DNA from: Micromonospora craniellae
GTDB lineage: Bacteria; Actinomycetota; Actinomycetes; Mycobacteriales; Micromonosporaceae
Direction of reading: 5' to 3'
Assembly: GCF_014764405.1 (NCBI RefSeq)
Contig: NZ_CP061725.1
Coordinates: 4,216,001-4,280,000, forward strand
DNA: 64,000 nucleotides
A model generated the notes under the pieces. The model worked only from the letters and a program-made list of their open reading frames with translations, had not been told where the DNA came from and ran no database searches. How positions within the stretch are numbered: the stretch's first letter is position 1; every line of letters begins with the position of its first letter. Made by a program: the position numbers and the translations under genes. Below are positions 18,701 to 24,596 of this stretch, in pieces.

Positions 18701-18718
18701 CTGGGACACTTGTCCCAG
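18701..18718. promoter_or_regulatory. Candidate operator palindrome
   Basis: ctgggacacttgtcccag has two perfect 8-base arms around a 2-base centre. It sits between the divergent Scr1-type regulator (start 18615) and the small gene at 18834. A second, shorter inverted pair, TGACAG at 18744 and CTGTCA at 18765, lies closer to the right-hand gene. Binding by the XRE regulator is inferred from position only. Confidence 0.5.
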
Positions 18719-18833
18719 CTATCGAACGATGGCATCATGTCCATGACAGTGGTCCTGATCACTGCTGTCAGGTTGGGTGGCCGTCCATGCCCCCTTCCAG
18801 TACAAGGAACGGCCCGCACAGGAGGTGGTCACT

Positions 18834-18977
18834 GTGTTGTTCGGCGCCGTACTGGCCGCGTTGGTACTCGGGTACCTCGCGGGGCTGTGGTCGTTCAAGG
18901 TCAAGAGTCGATGGTGCCCGCGTTGCGGCGCCATGACGGGTGATCTCACCCGGTCGCACGTCGGGCACGCCCTATGA
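18834..18977 (+). CDS. Small membrane protein with Cys pair
   Basis: A 47-residue protein that is too short for most gene callers. GTG start with AGGAGGTGG 6-7 bases upstream. One hydrophobic helix (LFGAVLAALVLGYLAGLW) is followed by SRWCPRCGAMTGDL, a CxxC pair suggesting half of a zinc ribbon, and a His-rich end. It overlaps the next ATG by 4 bases. No family is recognised. Confidence 0.6.
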   Translation: MLFGAVLAALVLGYLAGLWSFKVKSRWCPRCGAMTGDLTRSHVGHAL

Positions 18978-19165
18978 CGATGCTCAAGATCGGCGATGTC
19001 ATCGAGGTTGAGGACCAGGATTGCAAATCCGATGGCGATTGGCTTGATCTTGAAGGGTTGGAACTGCGGCGGGACGGGACGCAGATCAGCCAGCGACCAC
19101 GCCCCGTGTCGGTGCGCGTGGGCGGGGTGCGACTTCGTCCGGGTGGTTCTCATTCCCGGCCGTGA
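18974..19165 (+). CDS. Small conserved-type hypothetical protein
   Basis: A 63-residue protein starting MTMLKIGDVIEVEDQDCKSD. The middle, WLDLEGLELRRDGTQISQRP, reads like the ending of small beta-rich proteins found in actinobacterial mobile elements. Here the usual middle portion seems shorter, which is a comparison from memory. It overlaps the upstream gene as ATGA, so the two are co-translated. Confidence 0.55.
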   Translation: MTMLKIGDVIEVEDQDCKSDGDWLDLEGLELRRDGTQISQRPRPVSVRVGGVRLRPGGSHSRP

Positions 19166-19305
19166 TCAGTACGGACGCGACCGGTCGCCCGTTGATGCGG
19201 GCGGCAGGCACGCGGGTTCGCCGCGTGTCAATCACGGGAGAGAACGGAAGGCTTCCCGCCGCTTCGTGATCTTGGGCTCCGTGGCGGCGGGTGAATCGGG
19301 TCGGG

Positions 19306-19357
19306 CGTGCCGTGCAGTACCGCTCGTGAGGCTCCCCACGCGGGGCCGCACGGCACG
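19306..19357. terminator. Inverted repeat in a non-coding stretch
   Basis: cgtgccgtgc (19306-19315) is exactly complementary to gcacggcacg (19348-19357), and CCCC/GGGG can pair inside the loop. It lies between two small genes in an otherwise empty 224-base gap (19166-19389). A terminator or attenuator role is inferred from structure alone. Confidence 0.45.
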
Positions 19358-19389
19358 TCTGTCCCTCGTTCGGCATAGGGACGTGTGAG

Positions 19390-19641
19390 ATGGCGACGAC
19401 CTATCACGGCGGAACGCAGATCGATCACGCACAGGCGACGTTGGACCGGCACGCGGTGTCCAGCAGCGACGGGCTGTGCGTGGAGTGCAGGGTACTCGGC
19501 CCGTGTCCGGCGCACGAGGCGGCGGCCACGGTGTTCGCGCTGTCGGCCCGGCTGCCTCGGCGGCGGCCGGGCGCGACGCACCCGGAGTTGATGGGCACGA
19601 AACGGACTGATTTCAACTGGCTTGCGGCGCGGGCGGGATGA
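19390..19641 (+). CDS. Small CX2CX5C protein
   Basis: An 83-residue protein with DGLCVECRVLGPCPAHEAAA, a C-x2-C-x5-C cluster followed by His, suggestive of metal binding. The same spacing recurs in the protein encoded at 20547, on the other side of the double-HTH gene. The N-terminus is polar (MATTYHGGTQIDHAQATLDR) and the C-terminus basic. No named family is recognised. A strong hairpin follows. Confidence 0.6.
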   Translation: MATTYHGGTQIDHAQATLDRHAVSSSDGLCVECRVLGPCPAHEAAATVFALSARLPRRRPGATHPELMGTKRTDFNWLAARAG

Positions 19642-19664
19642 CGCGCACCCCGCAGGCGGGCTGA

Positions 19665-19703
19665 GAGCGGTACGCGCGCCGCTGCGGAGTGCGCGTACCG
19701 CTC
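19665..19703 (+). terminator. Hairpin before the double-HTH gene
   Basis: gagcggtacgcgc (19665-19677) is perfectly complementary to gcgcgtaccgctc (19691-19703): a 13-bp stem with a 13-base loop, 24 bases after the preceding stop. It is a likely terminator insulating the regulator gene. Confidence 0.65.
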
Positions 19704-19759
19704 GCCTGGCCCGCGCCTGCCCCAACGACAACCACACGTTGCAAGGACGGACATACAGA

Positions 19760-20503
19760 GTGGCGTATCAACCGGGTCCGAACGATCTATTGCGCAGCGC
19801 GCGGCGGGCGCTGCTGTCCCCGTCCGGGTCGGGCCGGCCGATGTCGCGGCAAGAGTTGGCCGAGGCCACTGCCGCTTACCTGTTCAAGCACGCCGGACAT
19901 AGGGTCAACATCGATGGCCAGTACGTCGGCAAGCTCGAACGGGGGGAGCACCGATGGCCAACGGAGCACTACCGGACGGCGTTCCGCGCGGTGCTCGGCC
20001 GGGACACCGATGCCGCACTTGGGTTCTACATCATTCAGGGGCACGCCAACGACGCGGCGCAGGCCGAACCGGAGTCGTTCGGCGAGGCGGGTACGGGTTC
20101 GGTTGGGGACCGGTCCGGTTGCGCGCCGGGGTCGGGGCAGGCACCGGAGGATTGCGGGTGCGGGCTGACGGTGGTCCGGTGGACCGGGCGCGAGTCCCGG
20201 GTGTTGCGTGAGGCGTTGCGGATGAGTGTGCGGGCCTTCGCCGAACATCTCGGTGTGAACACCTCGACGGTCTCATGGTGGGAGAACAAGTCCACTACGG
20301 TGCCGCTGAGGCTGGCCACACAGGCGGTTCTTGATCGGGCGCTCACACTCGCCGACGCGGACGCGAAGACCCGGTTCGCGGTGCTGGCGGCCAGTCCTAC
20401 GGACGGTCCGTCCGGCGCGGTGACCGGCAACGGGGGCGGCGTGGCGGGTAGGTCGGTCGTGACTGCGTTGCACCGCCCCGAAAAGGCGCGTGCCGCATCC
20501 TGA
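19760..20503 (+). CDS. Double helix-turn-helix (XRE-like) regulator
   Basis: A 247-residue protein with two HTH-like regions. The first (about residues 8-60) has MSRQELAEATAAYLFKHAGH and YVGKLERGEHRWP. The second (about 148-205) has ESRVLREALRMSVRAFAEHL and GVNTSTVSWWENK. A Gly/Pro-rich linker separates them. GTG start preceded by AAGGACGG. It lies upstream of the graspetide genes in the same orientation, so it is a plausible regulator of them, though that is inference. Confidence 0.75.
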   Translation: MAYQPGPNDLLRSARRALLSPSGSGRPMSRQELAEATAAYLFKHAGHRVNIDGQYVGKLERGEHRWPTEHYRTAFRAVLGRDTDAALGFYIIQGHANDAAQAEPESFGEAGTGSVGDRSGCAPGSGQAPEDCGCGLTVVRWTGRESRVLREALRMSVRAFAEHLGVNTSTVSWWENKSTTVPLRLATQAVLDRALTLADADAKTRFAVLAASPTDGPSGAVTGNGGGVAGRSVVTALHRPEKARAAS

Positions 20504-20546
20504 AACCTCAGCACAGCAACGGTTTGAGGTGGGAAAGGGGGCCGTC

Positions 20547-20891
20547 ATGGTGGAAGCGCCGATTCCGAACCTGCACGGCACCCCGATGCACGTGACGGCC
20601 GTGGAGCTGTACCAGGGTCATCACGGCGACGCGGCCGGGGCGTGTGTGCGCTGCGGCGAGCGGGTGCCGTGCCCGGTACGCAAGCACGCGGCGTCGGTGA
20701 TCGCTGCGGCCGGGGAAGACCCGCGCTGGTATGACGGGCGGGTGGGGGCGGCACCGCCTCCTCCCGCTGCCGGCCCGGCGCCGCGCGAGTCCGGCCGCAC
20801 ACACCCGAATCACACCGGCTACACCATCGGCGGACACGGGGCTTCGTTGAGCCCGGAGAGCTTCCTGTACGAACGGGAGCGGGAGCCGTGA
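20547..20891 (+). CDS. Small CX2CX5C protein, second copy type
   Basis: A 114-residue protein. TPMHVTAVELYQGHHGDAAG leads into ACVRCGERVPCPVRKHAA, the same C-x2-C-x5-C spacing seen at 19390. The C-terminal half is Pro/Gly-rich and probably flexible, with a final SPESFLYERE segment. It lies between the double-HTH regulator and the graspetide precursor. Function unknown. Confidence 0.6.
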   Translation: MVEAPIPNLHGTPMHVTAVELYQGHHGDAAGACVRCGERVPCPVRKHAASVIAAAGEDPRWYDGRVGAAPPPPAAGPAPRESGRTHPNHTGYTIGGHGASLSPESFLYEREREP

Positions 20892-21067
20892 TGACCTTCG
20901 ACAGCCGTGCGGCGCTGACCAACGGCGCTGCTGAATTATGGCGGCAATTGAGCAGTGGCGGTTGTCTGCTTGACCCGTTGCGTCAAGGCGGGCAAATTCT
21001 GTGGAAGTGGAACAGGGGGATCAATCGGGGAGGATCGCAACGAGGCGTTCCAATCCGCTTTCCATAG
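20891..21067 (+). CDS. Possible 58-residue ORF upstream of the precursor
   Basis: An ATG at 20891 overlaps the preceding stop (TGA at 20889-20891) and opens a frame to a TAG at 21065. The predicted product starts MTFDSRAALTNGAAELWRQL and ends basic. Lower GC content and no recognisable motif argue for caution: the same stretch contains promoter-like and inverted-repeat signals, and the ORF may be fortuitous. Confidence 0.3.
   Translation: MTFDSRAALTNGAAELWRQLSSGGCLLDPLRQGGQILWKWNRGINRGGSQRGVPIRFP
20970..20986. promoter_or_regulatory. Inverted repeat upstream of the graspetide precursor
   Basis: TTGAC-ccgttgc-GTCAA (20970-20986) lies 112 bases before the precursor start. TTGACC doubles as a -35-like hexamer. 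A TAGTCT, -10-like, is at 21065-21070. It may be the control site of the graspetide operon, possibly for the double-HTH protein; this is inference. Confidence 0.4.
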
Positions 21068-21097
21068 TCTCGTTCCTCACGAGGGAAGGAAAAGGCG

Positions 21098-21322
21098 ATG
21101 ACGGTAGTAGCGTACGGGGCGCGGCAGGCGGTTGACGTCGTGCCGGTGCCGGTGGATCTGTCCACGGTCCGTTTCGATCCGGATCGGCAGATCAGCATCA
21201 TTACCGAGGACGGGGTGAGTGTTCCGGCGTTGAAGCACTCGACCGGTACCACGTCCACGAACACGGCGGTGCAGGACAACAAGGGCGGGTCAGACAAAGA
21301 CTCCGACCAGACCGAGGACTAA
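21098..21322 (+). CDS. Graspetide precursor peptide (TgmA-like)
   Basis: A 74-residue precursor of an ATP-grasp-modified RiPP. The leader (about 1-45) contains the FDPDRQ element (26-31) typical of the maturase recognition region. The core (about 46-74) has hydroxyl donors clustered first (Ser48, Thr49, Thr51, Thr52, Ser53, Thr54, Thr56) and acidic acceptors last (Asp60, 66, 68, 70, Glu73, Asp74). That split suits side-chain ester crosslinks between Thr/Ser and Asp/Glu. SD AAGGAAAAGG precedes the ATG. It lies 9 bases before the ATP-grasp gene. Family assignment rests on these features and the two neighbouring enzymes. Confidence 0.88.
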   Translation: MTVVAYGARQAVDVVPVPVDLSTVRFDPDRQISIITEDGVSVPALKHSTGTTSTNTAVQDNKGGSDKDSDQTED

Positions 21323-21331
21323 GGCGCACGT

Positions 21332-22270
21332 GTGGGCGGGCATACGGTCGTGGTATTCACCGGCGAGTTCGACGTGACCGCCGACGCGGTGATTGTCGAA
21401 TTGGAACGTCGGGGGATTCCGGTGTTCCGGTGCGATCCTGGCGCGTTCCCGTCCACGGTGGTGCTGGGTGCCCGGTTCGGCGATTGCTGGACCGGGTACC
21501 TGCGTACCGACCGGCGAACGGTGGACGTGGCCGACGTGGCGTGCGCGTGGTGGCGGCGTCCCACCCCGATCACTGTGCCGGCCGACGTGCCGCACGCCGA
21601 ATGGGTGCGCGCGGAGGCGGTGGCTGGGCTGCGCGGTGTGCTGGCGGTGTTGCCGTGGCTGAACCACCCGGACGACATCCGCGCGGCCGAGCACAAGCCG
21701 GTGCAGTTGGCGACGGCGGCACAGGTCGGCTTGCCGGTCCCGGCGACGTTACTTACCAACGATCCGGCCGAGGCGCGGGCGTTCGCGCAGGCGTACGGCC
21801 CGATCATCTACAAGTCGTTGACCATGGGCATCCTTGGCGAGGATAAGGTGATCTATGCCCGTCCGGTCGATCCGGCGACGCTGGATGACGGTGTTGCGGT
21901 CACGGCACACCTGTTCCAACAACAGGTCGACAAGGCGTACGAGTTGCGTGTGACGGTGGTGGACGGAAGCGTTTTCACCGCGCGTATCGACGCGTTGACG
22001 GAGAAAGGTCGCGCCGACTGGCGCGCGGATTACCGCAATCTTCGGTACAGCGTCGACACGCTACCGGAGGAGGTGGCGGACAAGGTGCGGCGTTTCGTCA
22101 CGTTGCGCCGGCTGCGTTTCGCCGCGCTGGATTTTGTCGTCACTCCGGACGGTGAGCACGTGTTTTTGGAGGCGAACCCGAACGGGCAATGGGCATGGAT
22201 AGAACACGAAACCGGATTACCGATAGCTGCTGCTATCGCCGACGCGTTGGAAGGTGCCACGCATGACTGA
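21332..22270 (+). CDS. Graspetide ATP-grasp ligase (SAV_5884/TgmB type)
   Basis: A 312-residue ATP-grasp enzyme that in this family forms ester or amide crosslinks in the precursor core. The N-terminal pre-ATP-grasp domain includes VFTGEFDVTADAVIVELERR and VACAWWRRPTP. The ATP-binding core shows HKPVQLATAAQVGLPVPATL, IIYKSLTMGILGEDK, YELRVTVVDGSVFTARID and the metal-binding FLEANPNGQWAWIE. The start is GTG at 21332. The last 8 bases overlap the methyltransferase start, indicating coupled translation. Confidence 0.92.
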   Translation: MGGHTVVVFTGEFDVTADAVIVELERRGIPVFRCDPGAFPSTVVLGARFGDCWTGYLRTDRRTVDVADVACAWWRRPTPITVPADVPHAEWVRAEAVAGLRGVLAVLPWLNHPDDIRAAEHKPVQLATAAQVGLPVPATLLTNDPAEARAFAQAYGPIIYKSLTMGILGEDKVIYARPVDPATLDDGVAVTAHLFQQQVDKAYELRVTVVDGSVFTARIDALTEKGRADWRADYRNLRYSVDTLPEEVADKVRRFVTLRRLRFAALDFVVTPDGEHVFLEANPNGQWAWIEHETGLPIAAAIADALEGATHD

Positions 22271-23414
22271 ACAACTGTCCGAGCACATTCCCCGGTTCGT
22301 TGCCGGGTTGGAAGCTGACGGCTACCTGTCCGATCCGCTATGGAGGAAGGCGTTCGGTGAAGTGCCACGTCATGTGTTCCTGCCCGCGTTCTTTCTGTCG
22401 CTGCCCGATGGGCGGTGGCAGGCGATCGACGCGACCCACCCGGACTATTGGCGGATGGTGTACGCCGATACCACCTTGACCACACAGTTGGACGGCACGG
22501 TCAGCCCGGACCCGGACGGCGGACCGCTGGCGGGGACCGGCACATCCAGCTCGACACAGCCGGGGCTCATGGCGTTGATGCTGGAGGCGTTGCGCCTTTC
22601 CGGTGGGGAACGGGTCTTGGAGATCGGCACCGGCACCGGCTACAACGCGGCGTTGCTGGCGCACCGGCTCGGTGCGCAGAACGTCACCAGTGTGGAGGTT
22701 GACCCGGTGGTCGCGGACCTGGCCCGGCAACGAATCGCGGCGTGCGGGTACCGGCCGACCCTGGTCACGGGCGATGGCGAACGGGGCTGGCCGGAGAGCG
22801 CCCCCTATGACCGGCTGATCGCCACGGTGTCCGTGCCTGCGGTGCCGCCCGCGTGGCTGGCTCAGGTACGCGACGGCGGGGCCGTCGTGGTCAGCCTGTG
22901 GCGTGACCTCGGCGGCGGTCCGCTCGTACGGTTGGAGGTCAACGGCGGGAGCGGGCAAGGGTTCTTCCTGGCCCAGTCGGGCGGGTTCATGCCCGTCCGC
23001 TCGGCCAACCGGGCAACGGCGGCGCTGTCCACGGCTGTCAAGCAGACCGGCACCACCCGGCCGACCCGGCACCCGAGTTTCGTCCTGCACCAGACCGACG
23101 CCGGGCTGTGGCTGGCGCTGCGCGTCCCCGGCGTGACGTGGCTCGGGTTCACCCCGGACGGCGGCAACGAACAGATGTGGCTGTTCGCGTTGGACGGCTC
23201 ATGGGCGGCGGTCGACGACACCGCCGGGCAGGTGGAGCAGTACGGGCCGCGTGACCTGTGGGACGAGTTCGAAACCGTCTACGACCGGTGGCGCGACGCC
23301 GGGGCACCGTCGCGGGACCGCCTCGGGCTGACCGTCACCGACACCGGGGAACACCGGTTCTGGCTGGACAACCCGGACGCGGTGGTGTGGGACGACGCGG
23401 GCGCGCGCCGGTAG
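22263..23414 (+). CDS. Graspetide-associated PIMT-like O-methyltransferase
   Basis: A 383-residue methyltransferase related to protein-L-isoaspartate O-methyltransferase. SAM motif I is ERVLEIGTGTGYNAALLAHR; VTSVEVDPVVADLARQRIAA and the catalytic-side GTSSSTQPGLMALMLEAL agree with PIMT. The C-terminal roughly 170 residues are an extra domain typical of the ATP-grasp RiPP type. In fuscimiditide and amycolimiditide such enzymes methylate a core Asp, which collapses to aspartimide. The same outcome here is inferred. ATG at 22263; an in-frame GTG lies 9 bases earlier. Confidence 0.9.
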   Translation: MTEQLSEHIPRFVAGLEADGYLSDPLWRKAFGEVPRHVFLPAFFLSLPDGRWQAIDATHPDYWRMVYADTTLTTQLDGTVSPDPDGGPLAGTGTSSSTQPGLMALMLEALRLSGGERVLEIGTGTGYNAALLAHRLGAQNVTSVEVDPVVADLARQRIAACGYRPTLVTGDGERGWPESAPYDRLIATVSVPAVPPAWLAQVRDGGAVVVSLWRDLGGGPLVRLEVNGGSGQGFFLAQSGGFMPVRSANRATAALSTAVKQTGTTRPTRHPSFVLHQTDAGLWLALRVPGVTWLGFTPDGGNEQMWLFALDGSWAAVDDTAGQVEQYGPRDLWDEFETVYDRWRDAGAPSRDRLGLTVTDTGEHRFWLDNPDAVVWDDAGARR

Positions 23415-23552
23415 CCTTCCGGGCATGGCGGTCCCTCGCAGGGACGGATTCACGGCCGGGGCGGGGTTTCCCGTCCCGTCCGTGGGCTGTGCTTCCCTGC
23501 CATATCTCGCGCTGGGTGGGGCGGGGGTGTCAAGCTTTGGGGGTGACGCGCG

Positions 23553-23690
23553 GTGTTGCTGGCCAGCCAGCATCCGAGGCGGGGCGGGCGATGCCTGACC
23601 CCGAACGGTGGCGTGCTGCGGCGCCGCAAGCTGGCCGAACGGCTGGCGTGGGACTTGGCCCACCCGGACCCGGCCGTGCCGGGGCGTTGA
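23553..23690 (+). CDS. Tiny ORF downstream of the graspetide methyltransferase
   Basis: A 45-residue ORF with GTG start and product VLLASQHPRRGGRCLTPNGG followed by VLRRRKLAERLAWDLAHPDP. The amphipathic basic second half looks like a real helix. Its stop TGA overlaps the TTG start of the next tiny ORF. No family is known to me. The 138 bases before it (23415-23552) are non-coding and GC-rich. Confidence 0.45.
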   Translation: MLLASQHPRRGGRCLTPNGGVLRRRKLAERLAWDLAHPDPAVPGR

Positions 23691-23809
23691 GTGACTTCGT
23701 GGCCGCGACGGTCGTCCGTGTGCGGTGGGCGTCCGCGATCGACGCGCACGCCGTGTTCGATGAGGCGGGGTCGCTGATCGCGTTCGGGGGCGAGTACCGG
23801 CTGTTCTAG
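23687..23809 (+). CDS. Tiny ORF, second of three after the methyltransferase
   Basis: A 40-residue ORF starting TTG and coupled to the previous stop (TTGA). The product, SDFVAATVVRVRWASAIDAH then AVFDEAGSLIAFGGEYRLF, has an alternating hydrophobic pattern that suggests a small beta-rich protein. It is followed 12 bases later by a third ORF preceded by GGGAGGTGG. Confidence 0.45.
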   Translation: MSDFVAATVVRVRWASAIDAHAVFDEAGSLIAFGGEYRLF

Positions 23810-23821
23810 GGAGGTGGCAGC

Positions 23822-24069
23822 GTGGTGCTGGTGCTGGTGCTGCACTGCCCCGAGGACAGCATGTATGACTGGAGCCTGGTCGTGCGGTATGAACCGTTCC
23901 GTACCCCGGTGCTGGTCTGCCTGGACGACATGGGCGAGCACTGCATGGGCATCTACGCCGACAGCCCGCAGGCGCGTCAAGCGCTGTCTGACCTGCACGT
24001 GCGGCTGATCGGCGGGTTCGCCAACCGGCAACACGCCAAGGACACCGGCCTTCTTCCCCGGACGCCTAG
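23822..24069 (+). pseudogene. Small protein truncated by an IS element
   Basis: The frame opens at GTG 23822 behind GGGAGGTGG. The product starts VVLVLVLHCPEDSMYDWSLV and includes DDMGEHCMGIYADSPQARQA and DLHVRLIGGFANRQHAKD. At 24066-24069 it meets a CTAG and the sequence continues as the left end of an IS5-type element, so the native C-terminus is lost. The frame then runs through IS sequence to 24130. Family unknown. Confidence 0.55.
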
Positions 24070-24596
24070 GGCGTGTCTCGCGGATCTTGGGGGTGGTTCG
24101 TTGTTCCTTGTATGGCGCGGTTTGATCTGACGGATGACGAGTGGGCGATCCTGGAGCCGTTGTTGCCCGAGCAGCCGGTTCGGGGTGGTCAGTGGCGTGA
24201 TCACCGGCAGGTGATCAACGGGATCTGCTGGGTGAAGCGGACAGGTTCGCCGTGGCGGGACGCGCCGGAGCGGTACGGGCCGTGGAAGACCCTGGCCGGA
24301 CGGTTCCGCCGGTGGGCCGCCGACGGTACGTGGGCCAGGCTGAAGGCGCATGTGATCACGGTGGCCGAGGCGGACGGTGACGTCGACTGGCACGCTCAGG
24401 TCGATTCGACGGTGGTGCGTGCTCATCAGCATGCGGCGGGGGCCCGTAAAGGGGGCTCGATGCCAAGCAGGCGCAGGCGCGTGAGGGTCTGGGTCGTTCC
24501 CGTGGGGGACTGACCACGAAGGTGCGCTCTGTGACCGACGGGCGGGGCCGGTCGCTCGCCACGCGGATCACGCCGGGTCAGGCATCGGACACCAGG
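24070..24596 (+). mobile_element. Truncated IS5-family (IS427-like) element
   Basis: The element begins just after CTAG, a target typical of this group, and carries the 5' two-thirds of a transposase. It is cut off at 24596, where ABC-F coding sequence begins; the right inverted repeat is absent. It forms the right border of the foreign block. It cannot transpose on its own in this form. Confidence 0.7.
24112..24596 (+). pseudogene. IS5-family transposase, frameshifted and truncated
   Basis: The first frame (ATG 24112) reads MARFDLTDDEWAILEPLLPE, INGICWVKRTGSPWRD, a DUF4096-type N-terminus, and VDSTVVRAHQHAAGARKGG with a catalytic Asp. At the run AAAGGGGGC (24448-24456) the homologous reading switches to the -1 frame: LDAKQAQAREGLGRSRGG, LTTKVRSVTDGRGRSLATRI, TPGQASD. 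It then stops abruptly at the ABC-F junction. The shift could be a single-base deletion or the programmed frameshift known in IS427-type elements. Confidence 0.8.

Larger units (their letters stand above)
15566..24596. mobile_element. Inserted block of about 9 kb splitting the ABC-F gene
   Basis: The ABC-F reading frame breaks at 15565 and its second half resumes at about 24597, so everything between is an insertion. Cargo: an SpdB-like DUF2637 protein, a Scr1/DUF397 pair, small Cys-motif proteins, a double-HTH regulator and a graspetide cluster. This gene set is typical of actinobacterial integrative conjugative elements. I see no integrase, relaxase, TraB/FtsK-like or replication gene, nor a clear att duplication at the ends. 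The right end lies in a truncated IS5-type transposase, so it looks like a decayed or IS-rearranged element. Confidence 0.8.

Noticed and set aside
23415..23552. A longer reading frame starting at the ATG near 23425
   Set aside because: The product is Gly/Pro-rich with no pattern, and the better-supported tiny ORFs in other frames begin at 23553.
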